Source: Nitrososphaerota archaeon (lineage in GTDB: Archaea > Thermoproteota > Nitrososphaeria_A > Caldarchaeales > JAVZCJ01). Taken from it: a stretch of 64,000 bases of DNA. The notes under the pieces were generated by a model. The model made no database searches and was not told the origin of the DNA. It saw only the letters and a list, made by a program, of their open reading frames with translations. Of this stretch, positions 38,176-46,573 are shown in pieces (position 1 is the stretch's first letter; each line of letters starts with the position of its first letter). Location: contig JAVZCJ010000006.1 in NCBI GenBank assembly GCA_038874475.1, positions 39,898 to 103,897 of the forward strand, given 5' to 3'. Both the position numbers and the translations under genes were made by a program.

Positions 38176-38673
38176 ATGTTGATTGGGATAATTAGTGATA
38201 CACATGATAATTTAATAAAAATTAGAGAAACAGTAAATAAATTAAACGAAATGAATGTTGAATTAGTTCTACATGCGGGAGATTTTGTAAGTCCATTCAC
38301 AATAAAAGAATTTCAAAAATTGAAATCAAGAATGATAACTGTTTTTGGAAATAATGATGGAGATAAAAGTCTTCTTACTCAAAAACTTATTCAAATAAAT
38401 GCTATAGTAAATAATAGTTTTTCAGTATTAGATATAGATGGATTAAAAATTTTTTTAACACATGGAGATGATATAAAAGCAATAGATAATATTATTAAAA
38501 TAAATTTATTTGATTTATTAATTAGAGGGCATACGCATAAAAAAGAAGTAAAAAAAGAAGGAAAAACTTTAATAATAAATCCAGGAGAAGTATGTGGATA
38601 TTTATCAGGAGAATCAACAATAGCTATATTTAATACAATTTCAAAAGAAGCTGAAATAATTTCTTTAGAATAA
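38176..38673 (+). CDS. YfcE/MJ0936-type metallophosphoesterase
   Basis: 165 residues with the full metal-binding set: GIISDTHDN, LHAGD, FGNNDG, LTHGD and RGHTHKK. The family hydrolyses phosphodiesters in vitro; the physiological substrate is unknown. A tgaggta site 8-10 bases before ATG 38176 supports this start. Normal length. Confidence 0.85.
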   Translation: MLIGIISDTHDNLIKIRETVNKLNEMNVELVLHAGDFVSPFTIKEFQKLKSRMITVFGNNDGDKSLLTQKLIQINAIVNNSFSVLDIDGLKIFLTHGDDIKAIDNIIKINLFDLLIRGHTHKKEVKKEGKTLIINPGEVCGYLSGESTIAIFNTISKEAEIISLE

Positions 38674-38711
38674 TTTAAAATTTATTAATTAGGCTTAAAA
38701 CAAAAATTTAA

Positions 38712-39755
<1,044 letters not shown>

Positions 39756-39866
39756 TTCTAATTTTCTCTATTTTTTCTTAGAAAAATAGATATACACATT
39801 TAAAAATAATGCTTTTCTAGTGAATTTCTCATTTATTATTTAAAGAAATTAAATTATTAATAAAAT

Positions 39867-39909
39867 ACGGGCCCGGCGGGATTTGAACCCGCGACTTGCG
39901 GCTCCGAAG
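39867..39909. repeat. attL: 43-bp partial copy of the tRNA-Arg 3' half
   Basis: Begins acgggcccggcgggatttga and ends ctccgaag. It is identical to 43731-43773 and diverges immediately outside. It covers the acceptor 3' strand, T arm and part of the anticodon arm of the tRNA (antisense on this strand). It is not a functional tRNA. Confidence 0.95.
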
Positions 39910-39957
39910 AACAATAATACCAATTCTTATAATAATAAAGGAATTAATCTATTGGAA

Positions 39958-40809
39958 ATGCATTTTATAAAGGCTAATAATGACGATGACGTTTTAAGTG
40001 AATTTGCGGACTTTTTAAGAGTGGATAGGCGGCTAAACGAGAATACGATTAGAAGGCATTTATTGGAAATTAGGAGATTATTGAAATATGCGAGATTTAA
40101 TGTAGTTAATGCGACGAGAAACGATATACGGGATTATTTGAAAAATTTTATTGGGATACCAGCGGGTAGTTATGCAAATATATTGAAAACGTTGAGATTA
40201 TTTTATAGGGAGTATTTGAATAGGCCGGAAGTTATAGAAGGCTTTAAGTTTCCTGCTAAATCGATTAATGTGAATGTGAATATTCCAAATAAGGAGCAGC
40301 TAAAAGAATTTTATGAAAGTTTAGATAAGCCGGTGGCTAGAGCATTATTTTTATTATATGCGACGAGTGGATTAAGGAAAAGGGAAGTATTGAATTTAAG
40401 AATAGGCGATATTGATTTTGAAAAGAGAATGATTATTCCTAATAATAATGGAAATAGGACTAAAAGGACGTGGATAACATTTTATAATGATGAAGCAGCA
40501 AAAGCATTTAAAGAGTATTTAGGAGATTGGACGAAATTGGATAAGAATATGAAAATATTTAGTAAAGGTGTGAAATATTTCGTTATGAAATATCGTTTAT
40601 GGAATAAAGAGAAGGGGATTAAGATAAGTCCGCAAATATTACGTGAATGGTTTTGTAATGAAATGGGGAAATTAGGAGTAGCCGATAGGTACGTTGATGC
40701 ATTTTGCGGAAGGGTGCCACGCAGCATATTAGCAGCTTATTATACAGATTACAGTCCTGAAAAGTTAAAGGAGATATATGATAAAGCAGATTTAAGAATA
40801 TTGGATTAA
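39958..40809 (+). CDS. int: int(C): catalytic part of an SSV-type tyrosine integrase
   Basis: 283 residues from ATG 39958; the frame is open upstream to TTG 39883 inside attL. An N-terminal SAM-like core-binding domain (DVLSEFADFLRVDRRLNENT) is followed by a catalytic domain: the first Arg in TSGLRKREVLNLRIGDID, the Arg of a QILREWF box in the position of HxxR, and a probable nucleophile Tyr in ILAAYYTDYSPEKLKEIYD, as in archaeal phage-type integrases. In the circular element this frame is continuous with int(N) at 43585 through attP, giving 362 residues. In the integrated state it has lost its promoter and N-terminal domain, though it may be translated from an internal start. Confidence 0.88.
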   Translation: MHFIKANNDDDVLSEFADFLRVDRRLNENTIRRHLLEIRRLLKYARFNVVNATRNDIRDYLKNFIGIPAGSYANILKTLRLFYREYLNRPEVIEGFKFPAKSINVNVNIPNKEQLKEFYESLDKPVARALFLLYATSGLRKREVLNLRIGDIDFEKRMIIPNNNGNRTKRTWITFYNDEAAKAFKEYLGDWTKLDKNMKIFSKGVKYFVMKYRLWNKEKGIKISPQILREWFCNEMGKLGVADRYVDAFCGRVPRSILAAYYTDYSPEKLKEIYDKADLRILD

Positions 40810-40925
40810 GGATTAAAAGGAATTGGAAAGCAGTTAAGTGGAAATATTTTAACCTAAATTAAGTAAGTATAGAAATATAAGAAAAGTATAGAGGAAAAAT
40901 AAAAAATATAGAGATTAAGAGAAAA

Positions 40926-40965
40926 GTATATAAAGAAGTATATTACTTAGTATAAATTAGAGGTG
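40926..40965 (+). promoter_or_regulatory. promoter and ribosome-binding site of the element's small-gene operon
   Basis: A gtatataaag TATA box at 40926-40935 precedes a gaggtg Shine-Dalgarno at 40960-40965, nine bases before ATG 40975. Spacing fits transcription starting near 40955. The genes that follow are closely packed and may form one transcript. Confidence 0.5.
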
Positions 40966-40974
40966 TAAAAAGTA

Positions 40975-41238
40975 ATGGTTGTAAGCTTAAAGAATAGTGT
41001 AGTCATTGGCCAAAACCCTACAAAATTAAGAGAAATTATGAAGGGAAAAAGTAAAGTAGTGTATGGGGTTTGCATACCAGCTTCAATTATTAAATTCTTA
41101 AAGGAATATGGTATCGAGTGGAAAGAAAGAGAATTTATAGTTGCTGCTTTATATAATCATGAGAAAGACAGATTAGAGTTTATTATTAGAGAACTAGGAC
41201 AAAAAGAGAAAAAGGTGTTGATGAATGAATTTAAATGA
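40975..41238 (+). CDS. small element-encoded protein, possibly AbrB-like
   Basis: 87 residues. The segment VVYGVCIPASIIKFLKEYGI is weakly reminiscent of the swapped-hairpin AbrB/SpoVT fold (in which an IP motif precedes a short helix), common in archaeal virus and plasmid regulators; this is a guess. It is the first gene of the element's operon, has a good promoter and Shine-Dalgarno, and overlaps the next gene by 14 bases. No other motif. Confidence 0.55.
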   Translation: MVVSLKNSVVIGQNPTKLREIMKGKSKVVYGVCIPASIIKFLKEYGIEWKEREFIVAALYNHEKDRLEFIIRELGQKEKKVLMNEFK

Positions 41239-41683
41239 TTATATTAGAATTAAGGCAGGCAGAGGCTTTACGTGGTTTAAAAGGAGAATAGAGCCAAAAT
41301 GGAATATAGATAATAAAGAGTTTTTAAGAGTAAAAAATGAATACGAAAAAGTGAAGATGGGCTTATTTAAAATGGAAATGGATACAATTGGAGTTAATGA
41401 GAAGAATTTACCATTTGGATATGAAATAAAGAAAGAAGTAAAAGAGAAATTGGAATTTTTAAGGAAATTTGATAAAGAGCTAGAAAAGGCTATTTTAGAG
41501 GATAAGGAATTGATTAATTATTTTGGTGGTGTAAATGGTTTTTATGAATTGTTAAGGTTAAATGAAAATATAAGGACGATGATAGAGTGTAATCTGATTA
41601 ATAGCAGTAATCCATATACGAGATATAAGGTTATGAGGCTTATGGTTAATTTATTTAACAAATTAAAAAAAGGAGGTGAGTAG
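41225..41683 (+). CDS. element-encoded protein, unknown
   Basis: 152 residues, charged and mainly helical by appearance, with an N-terminal RIKAGRGFTWFKRRIEPKW that is aromatic and basic. No known motif, signal or membrane helix. It overlaps the preceding gene by 14 bases and is followed 4 bases later by the next gene after an aaaggaggtgag ribosome-binding site, so it is very likely expressed. A replication or packaging role is possible for an element this size but unsupported. Confidence 0.55.
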   Translation: MNLNDYIRIKAGRGFTWFKRRIEPKWNIDNKEFLRVKNEYEKVKMGLFKMEMDTIGVNEKNLPFGYEIKKEVKEKLEFLRKFDKELEKAILEDKELINYFGGVNGFYELLRLNENIRTMIECNLINSSNPYTRYKVMRLMVNLFNKLKKGGE

Positions 41684-41687
41684 TTAA

Positions 41688-42107
41688 ATGATTAATGAAT
41701 ACGATAGACAAAAATTAATATTACATAAAGAGATGGATGAGTTATTAATAGAGCGATATAAGTTATTGGAAAGAAAACAAATATTAGAGGAATTGAAGAA
41801 AGGGATAATGATGCTTAATGAAGAAAATAAAAGAAAAGCGGCTATAGGCATGGAAGATATTAGAAATTATGATGGAGATATTAAAGGTTTAGATATAGCT
41901 ATTAAGCAGCTTGAGGAAGAAATTAATAACGTGAATACTAAAATAATGAAGCTAGGTATGGATTTGGATAAATTAGAAAAGAGCAAATACGTTAAGAGCG
42001 AGGAAGAATATTTGGAAGAAATGGCTAAAATGTTAGAACAGATTAAAAAGGATATGGAAATAACAAAAAAGAAATGGAAACCTCTTAGAATTAGTGGTAA
42101 GTTATAG
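41688..42107 (+). CDS. element-encoded coiled-coil protein
   Basis: 139 residues, almost entirely predicted coiled coil: long runs of Glu, Lys and Leu/Met/Ile with heptad spacing (LEERKQILEELKKG-like, then LDIAIKQLEEEINNVN). No catalytic or metal-binding motif. A strong aggaggtgag site precedes it within the end of the upstream gene. Coiled-coil proteins of unknown role are common in archaeal plasmids and viruses. Confidence 0.55.
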   Translation: MINEYDRQKLILHKEMDELLIERYKLLERKQILEELKKGIMMLNEENKRKAAIGMEDIRNYDGDIKGLDIAIKQLEEEINNVNTKIMKLGMDLDKLEKSKYVKSEEEYLEEMAKMLEQIKKDMEITKKKWKPLRISGKL

Positions 42108-42110
42108 GTT

Positions 42111-42461
42111 ATGGCTATGAATAGGTTATTTAATAGATTAGTGGAGTTGGGTAAAAAAGGAGATATTTATTTAAATAGGATTAGAAATAATAGTAGATTA
42201 GAAGGCTTGACATATTTAGATGAGTGGCCTATACGAACAAATTGGAAGAAAAAGAAAGAAGGAAAATATGTTATATATTATTGCTCTAAAGATGGAAGAT
42301 TTATTTATTTTGACAATGTCAATGAAGAATATGTTAAATATTTAAGAGAATTAAAGAAAATAAATTTAGAAAGTAAGCGTATAATTAGATTCTTATTGAA
42401 TAAGAATAAAGAAAGAAAAGAAGATATTATAAAAAAGATTAAAGAAATAGAGGTGGTGTAG
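42111..42461 (+). CDS. element-encoded small basic protein
   Basis: 116 residues. A basic N-terminus is followed by a short beta-type segment KYVIYYCSKDGRFIYFDN and a helical Lys/Glu-rich C-terminus. The beta segment is loosely similar to YWYLAYYDYISGKRV in the gene at 43057, so the two may be distant relatives. It lies 3 bases after the coiled-coil gene. No function recognised. Confidence 0.5.
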   Translation: MAMNRLFNRLVELGKKGDIYLNRIRNNSRLEGLTYLDEWPIRTNWKKKKEGKYVIYYCSKDGRFIYFDNVNEEYVKYLRELKKINLESKRIIRFLLNKNKERKEDIIKKIKEIEVV

Positions 42462-42507
42462 TCTAATTAGATAATAAATAAAAAAAAAAAAAGAAGGGGA
42501 AAAGGAT

Positions 42508-43050
42508 ATGATAAATAATAAAATAGCTGGTATAAAAAGGTTTGTTTTTAGGGAAAGATTATTAAAAGGGGAAAATTTAGAAAATATAGTGCAATTGTTT
42601 TTAGAGGCAATGGGCTTAAATGGTTTGATATTAAATTATTTTAGGAATAGGAGAACAGGAAAAGGTGTAGATTTTATTATAAAATTAAGTAAGAAGATAA
42701 AAATATTTTTAGAATGTAAAAAATGGGATTTCAAAATAATGGATAAATCGCATTTAGAAAAGCAGATATTAAAACGGTTTATAGGATTAAGCAGCTTATA
42801 TAGAGCTTATAGAGTAGTGTTAATTGAGGGAAAAGTAGTAATTCCTGAGGACATTATAGAAGAAATGAAAAAGTATGATATAATACTTGTAAAAAGCATA
42901 GGTGAATTAGTTGAAGTATTGAAAAAGATTAAAGAAAGAGCTTTAAGGAGTTATAGTTTTGGCTTTAAGCTGCTATTAAATAAGTTTAAGCTGCTATTAA
43001 GTTGCTTATTAGAGTGGAAAATGGAGTATATTGTTATAGATGGAGGTTAA
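42508..43050 (+). CDS. PD-(D/E)XK nuclease-like protein of the element
   Basis: 180 residues. The core GKGVDFIIKLSKKIKIFLECKK places an Asp and an E-x-K at the spacing of restriction-like nucleases and Holliday-junction resolvases, with a preceding helix (ENIVQLFLEAMG) carrying the usual acidic residue. It may process DNA of the element or host. The C-terminal 35 residues contain a 21-base tandem duplication (42964-43005, encoding FKLLLNK/FKLLLSC) and look hydrophobic, unlike the rest. A ggggaaaagg stretch precedes the start. Confidence 0.6.
   Translation: MINNKIAGIKRFVFRERLLKGENLENIVQLFLEAMGLNGLILNYFRNRRTGKGVDFIIKLSKKIKIFLECKKWDFKIMDKSHLEKQILKRFIGLSSLYRAYRVVLIEGKVVIPEDIIEEMKKYDIILVKSIGELVEVLKKIKERALRSYSFGFKLLLNKFKLLLSCLLEWKMEYIVIDGG
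42964..43005 (+). repeat. 21-bp tandem duplication inside the nuclease-like gene
   Basis: Two copies with a period of 21 bases; the first 16 bases of each (tttaagctgctattaa) are identical. It adds seven codons in frame, so it does not break the gene. Confidence 0.75.
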
Positions 43051-43056
43051 ATAATA

Positions 43057-43383
43057 ATGGCTATTGAAAAGCTGGAAAAATTGCAAATTGCAGAAATGAG
43101 TAGTAAAAGGGAAGTATTAAGGAAAGAAATAGACGAATTATTAAATAGATTAGAAGGATTTGATAATAGACTTAAGTATTTATTATTTAAAATGGTATCT
43201 GGAGAGAAAAGCGATAGATGGCATTTATATGAAGATAAAAAGGGCTATTGGTATTTAGCTTATTACGATTATATAAGTGGTAAAAGAGTAAGAAAGATTA
43301 AATATTTACGAAAGAATAAAGAGATAATAGAAATATTATTAAAGATAGAGAAGTTAATAAAAGAGCATAATCGTTTAGGATAA
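43057..43383 (+). CDS. element-encoded protein with a short beta-type domain
   Basis: 108 residues: an N-terminal coiled-coil stretch (about 10-45) and then WHLYEDKKGYWYLAYYDYISGKRVRKIKYL, with aromatic residues alternating along predicted strands. A similar aromatic strand pattern (YYVYKLEYENG) occurs near the N-terminus of SSV integrases, from memory, and may be a DNA-binding module. It starts 6 bases after the nuclease-like gene with a tggaggt site. Function unknown. Confidence 0.52.
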   Translation: MAIEKLEKLQIAEMSSKREVLRKEIDELLNRLEGFDNRLKYLLFKMVSGEKSDRWHLYEDKKGYWYLAYYDYISGKRVRKIKYLRKNKEIIEILLKIEKLIKEHNRLG

Positions 43384-43543
43384 AGAGAATAAGCTGGTAA
43401 TACCGATATGTTAAAGATGACGATAAAGAATTATAAGAAAATGAATTATTTTAGCAGTAAAAGGATTTAAGGCATTATGTTTAAGAATATAGGAGTATTT
43501 TCTCTAACAAATATAGAGAGTAGAAAGCTGGAAATACGAAAGG

Positions 43544-43551
43544 TTTAAATA
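43544..43551 (+). promoter_or_regulatory. probable TATA box of int(N) (and of intact int in the circle)
   Basis: tttaaata, 34 bases before ATG 43585. Transcription would start near 43573. The palindrome at 43550-43569 lies between this box and the start. Confidence 0.45.
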
Positions 43552-43569
43552 CCTATTATTCCATAGGTA
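43550..43569. promoter_or_regulatory. 20-bp palindromic operator candidate
   Basis: Two perfect 7-base arms, tacctat and ataggta, separated by 6 bases. It overlaps the end of the TATA box and covers the core promoter region downstream of it, the position expected for a repressor that blocks polymerase. Ribbon-helix-helix proteins bind short inverted repeats of this kind as dimers, and the gene directly downstream encodes one. Confidence 0.5.
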
Positions 43570-43584
43570 ATATTAGGGATTGAT

Positions 43585-43818
43585 ATGAGGAAAGGAAAGA
43601 AAGAGAATGTAATGGTCTATTTAGACCCTCAAGTAGTTAAAGAAGCAAGAGAATTGGGTTTAAATATATCTAAAGTATGTGAAAATGCATTAAAAGAAGC
43701 TATTATGAAATTGAAGTCTAATGATAATGAACGGGCCCGGCGGGATTTGAACCCGCGACTTGCGGCTCCGAAGGCCGCTGCCCTATCCATTCTAGGCCAC
43801 GGGCCCATTTATTTATAG
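43585..43818 (+). CDS. int(N): ribbon-helix-helix (CcdA/CopG-like) N-terminal part of the split integrase
   Basis: 77 residues. Residues about 7-47 match CcdA/CopG-type antitoxin domains: a strand NVMVYLDPQ, a helix and GLNISKVCENALKEAI. The C-terminal 26 residues are read through the tRNA-Arg gene, starting RARRDLNPRLAAPK within the 43-bp att. In the excised circle the same frame continues past att into the recombinase (63 codons plus 299 residues), so this is the N-terminal domain of int left behind at the right border. It may still act alone as a repressor of its own promoter. Confidence 0.78.
   Translation: MRKGKKENVMVYLDPQVVKEARELGLNISKVCENALKEAIMKLKSNDNERARRDLNPRLAAPKAAALSILGHGPIYL
43731..43773. 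repeat. attR: 43-bp direct repeat inside the intact tRNA-Arg gene
   Basis: Identical to 39867-39909. The identity stops at the base after ctccgaag, where the tRNA continues gccgctgccc and the left copy continues aacaataata. Confidence 0.95.
43732..43806 (-). tRNA. tRNA-Arg (anticodon UCG)
   Basis: 75 nucleotides without encoded CCA and without an intron. Acceptor GGGCCCG pairs with CGGGCCC, discriminator G; D arm GCCTAGAATGGATAGGGC; anticodon stem GCGGC/GCCGC around loop CTTCGGA, anticodon TCG reading CGA; variable loop AAGTC; T arm GCGGG-TTCAAAT-CCCGC. About 70% G+C in an AT-rich genome, which points to growth at high temperature. It serves as the attachment site of the element to its left and overlaps int(N) on the other strand. 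Confidence 0.95.
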
Positions 43819-44453
43819 ATTAATCTATAAAATATAGCTATTATAAAACCTGAAATGAATCCACCTATGTGTGCCCAATAAGCTACACCAGTTGTAACAC
43901 TTAATACACCATATAAAAATTGAAGTATAAACCAAAATCCTATAAAGAAAATAGCTGGAATTCTGGCAATTCTAATAAAAAAATAGCTTGGAACAATACT
44001 AATAATTCTAGCTTTTGGAAAAAGAACTATATATGCTCCTAATATTCCTGAAATAGCTCCAGATGCACCTATTGCAGGAATTAAAAGATCCATACTATCG
44101 GAAGTATATGCAATAATAGAATGTGTTAAACTTCCTGCTATTCCAAATAGGAAATATAATATTAAAAATTTGAAATGCCCAAATCTATCTTCAACATTAT
44201 CTCCAAAAACGAATAAATATAGCATATTTCCAAATATATGAAGGATACTACCATGAAGAAATATAGAAGTTATTAATGTATAGAGTTTCTCTCCTTTCAA
44301 TATTAAAATTGGTATTTCTCCATAATTGTATATTATTTCTTCATTCATATTATTTTGAAATTGCCAAATAAAAACTAAAATTGTGATAATTATTATTGTC
44401 CATGTTATAAATGGTTTAGTTCTTGTTGGGTTTTCATCGCGAAGAGGAAACAT
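43809..44453 (-). CDS. rhomboid-family intramembrane serine protease
   Basis: 214 residues with six membrane helices. The catalytic Ser is in GASGAISG and the catalytic His in YWAHIGGFISG; the HGSILHIFGNMLYL loop is the usual second-helix motif. It cleaves membrane-protein substrates within the bilayer; substrates are unknown. The gene ends 2 bases from the tRNA-Arg 5' end and runs in the same direction. Confidence 0.88.
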   Translation of the reverse strand: MFPLRDENPTRTKPFITWTIIIITILVFIWQFQNNMNEEIIYNYGEIPILILKGEKLYTLITSIFLHGSILHIFGNMLYLFVFGDNVEDRFGHFKFLILYFLFGIAGSLTHSIIAYTSDSMDLLIPAIGASGAISGILGAYIVLFPKARIISIVPSYFFIRIARIPAIFFIGFWFILQFLYGVLSVTTGVAYWAHIGGFISGFIIAIFYRLIYK

Positions 44454-44541
44454 TTAACGCATTAAAGATAATAATATGAAGTTTAAAAAGTTTTCCATAT
44501 CCATAATAAAATTTATAAGAAACTAAAAGCATAAAAAAAAT

Positions 44542-45765
44542 ATGTCAAAGGATAGAAAATATAAAACTTTAGATGATTTTGATTTTAAGAATAAAACTGT
44601 AATTTTAAGAATAGATATAAATTCTCCAATAGATGAGAAAACTGGAGAAATACTTGATGAAAGCAGATTTATTGAACATTCTATTACAGTAAATGAGCTT
44701 TTAGAAAAAGGAGCAAAAGTAATAATTCTAGCACATCAAGGTAGAAAAGGGGATAAAGATTTTACAACATTTGAAAAACATGCAAAAGTATTAAGCAAAC
44801 ATGTTAAAGGCAAAGTAAAATATGTTCCAGATATACTTGGAGATAAAGCTTTAAAAGAAATAAAAAATTTGAAAAGTGGAGAAGCTCTTTTACTTGAAAA
44901 TATTAGAATGATAGATGAAGAAACAGAGGAGAAAGCTCCTGAAGAACATGCAAAGGGAGAAATAGTTTCAAAACTTGCTCCTTTAGCACAAATATATGTA
45001 AACGATGCATTTGCTGCAGCACATAGAGCTCATGCTTCTACTGTAGGCTTCATTCCAGTTCTTCCAACAGCAATAGGAAGGATTATGGAGCGAGAATTAA
45101 AAGCATTAGAAAAAATAGTTGATAATCCTGAAAAACCTTGTATATATATTGTAGGGGGAGCTAAACCTAAAGAAAGCTTTAATGTTATAAAATACATATT
45201 AGAAAGAGATATAGCAGATTTAGTTTTAACAGGTGGAATGATAGCTCAAGTTTTTCTAAAAGTTTCAAATATTAATTTAGGAAATGAGAATGAGAAAATA
45301 ATTGAAAAACTAGGTTTCAAACCTCTTATGCCTAAAGCAGAAGAAATAATAAAAAAATATAAAGATAGGATTGTAACACCAATCGATTTTGGTATAGAAG
45401 TTAATGGAAAAAGAAAGAATATAATGATACATGAATTTCCAACAGAATATGTAATAAAAGATGTGGGGATTTATACAACTCAATTGTATAGCTTTATTGT
45501 ACGTTTAGCGAAAGCAATTGTTATGAATGGACCATTAGGAGTTTTTGAAGAAAAAGATTTTTCATATGGAACCTTTGAAGTTTTTAAAGCTGTAGGAATA
45601 TCGAAAGCATTCAGTGTACTAGGTGGTGGGCACACAATAGCAGCTTTGAAGAAAAGTGGTTTGGAAAGAAACTTTTCATACGTAAGCACAGCTGGAGGAG
45701 CACTTATATCTTATATTTCTGGAGAAAAAATGCCAGTAATTGATGCATTAAAGAAATATTCTTAA
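44542..45765 (+). CDS. pgk: phosphoglycerate kinase, archaeal type
   Basis: 407 residues. Substrate-binding VILRIDINSPID and the AHQGRKGD motif mark archaeal PGK; NDAFAAAHRAHASTVG, VGGAKPKES, NGPLGVFE and a C-terminal GGGHT/STAGGA region complete the active site. It transfers phosphate between 1,3-bisphosphoglycerate and ADP. It forms a metabolic pair with the class I gap gene 5 kb upstream; before the element arrived the two would have been only about 0.9 kb apart. Confidence 0.92.
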   Translation: MSKDRKYKTLDDFDFKNKTVILRIDINSPIDEKTGEILDESRFIEHSITVNELLEKGAKVIILAHQGRKGDKDFTTFEKHAKVLSKHVKGKVKYVPDILGDKALKEIKNLKSGEALLLENIRMIDEETEEKAPEEHAKGEIVSKLAPLAQIYVNDAFAAAHRAHASTVGFIPVLPTAIGRIMERELKALEKIVDNPEKPCIYIVGGAKPKESFNVIKYILERDIADLVLTGGMIAQVFLKVSNINLGNENEKIIEKLGFKPLMPKAEEIIKKYKDRIVTPIDFGIEVNGKRKNIMIHEFPTEYVIKDVGIYTTQLYSFIVRLAKAIVMNGPLGVFEEKDFSYGTFEVFKAVGISKAFSVLGGGHTIAALKKSGLERNFSYVSTAGGALISYISGEKMPVIDALKKYS

Positions 45766-45807
45766 AAAATTTTTTATAACCTTTTTAGAATATTTTAATG
45801 AAATATT

Positions 45808-46560
45808 ATGGATGAGAAAATTGTAAAAATAGTAGAAATTGAGAAAATAGAAACTAAATCTCCAATAATTTTAGAAGGTTTTCCAGATGTTGGGCTAGTA
45901 GGAACAATTTCACTTTCTTATATAATTCAAAATCTTAATTTTAAAGAAGTAGGATATATAGATTCTGATTATTTTCCACCAATAGTATCTATTAGTAAAG
46001 AAGGTTTAAAAGAACTTATTAGAATATATAATAAAGATAATATAATTGCTATCTTTTCTGAAATGCCAATATCTACTCGCCTTTTAAGACCATTAGCCAG
46101 AAGTATAGCAGAATGGGCTAAAGAGAAAAATACTAAATTGTTTATTTCTCTTGGAGGAATACCTGAACCTAGAAGAATAGATATAGATAAACCTAAAGTA
46201 TTCTTAGTTGCTAATAATCCAAATGTTTTTAAGAAAATAAATATTAATGAAGCAGAAATATTGGAAGAAGGGTACATAGTAGGATTAAAAGCTTTGCTAT
46301 TAAAAGAAACAAAGAAAAAAGATATTGATATGATTTCAGTATTAGCACAATCACATTATAATTATCCAGATCCAGGCGCAGCAGTTGAAGTAACATCATT
46401 TATAAGTAACTTTCTTAAATTTAAAATAGATTTAAAACCTTTAATTGAAAGTGCGGAAGAAGTAAGAATTAAAATGAAAGACCTTATGAAAAGAACCGAA
46501 ACTACTTTAGCAACACAACAAAAAAGTAGAGAATTAGAATTGCCTCCAGTATATTTATAG
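45808..46560 (+). CDS. PAC2-family protein (proteasome assembly chaperone-like)
   Basis: 250 residues. The N-terminal LEGFPDVGLVGTI and the later SLGGIPEPRR, EGYIVGLKALLL and YPDPGAAVEV segments are typical of the archaeal PAC2/DUF75 family, related to eukaryotic proteasome assembly chaperone 2. A proteasome-related role in archaea is inferred from the family. The stop is 13 bases before the small heat-shock gene, suggesting cotranscription and a joint role in protein quality control. Confidence 0.82.
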   Translation: MDEKIVKIVEIEKIETKSPIILEGFPDVGLVGTISLSYIIQNLNFKEVGYIDSDYFPPIVSISKEGLKELIRIYNKDNIIAIFSEMPISTRLLRPLARSIAEWAKEKNTKLFISLGGIPEPRRIDIDKPKVFLVANNPNVFKKININEAEILEEGYIVGLKALLLKETKKKDIDMISVLAQSHYNYPDPGAAVEVTSFISNFLKFKIDLKPLIESAEEVRIKMKDLMKRTETTLATQQKSRELELPPVYL

Positions 46561-46573
46561 GAGGGATTAAAAA

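Larger units (their letters stand above)
39867..43773 (+). mobile_element. SSV-type integrated element in tRNA-Arg(UCG), 3,864-bp circle plus att duplication
   Basis: Bounded by a perfect 43-bp direct repeat (39867-39909 and 43731-43773) that is the 3' part of a tRNA-Arg gene; the right copy belongs to the intact tRNA. Contents: integrase catalytic part at the left end, six small genes, and the integrase N-terminal part at the right end overlapping the tRNA. All genes are on the + strand. Splitting of int by attP and use of a tRNA-Arg gene are the hallmarks of SSV-type integration. No capsid or recognisable replication gene is seen, so virus, plasmid or satellite cannot be decided. Confidence 0.9.

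Noticed and set aside
39883..39957. TTG 39883 as true start of the integrase
   Set aside because: This start lies in attL, i.e. in tRNA sequence, and the codons 39910-39957 are Asn-rich; the frame is better explained as the interior of the gene in the circular form, with ATG 39958 as possible restart.
43585..43818. Independent CcdA antitoxin of a toxin-antitoxin pair
   Set aside because: No CcdB-like toxin gene lies next to it, and the frame ends in tRNA sequence; the in-phase junction with int explains it better.
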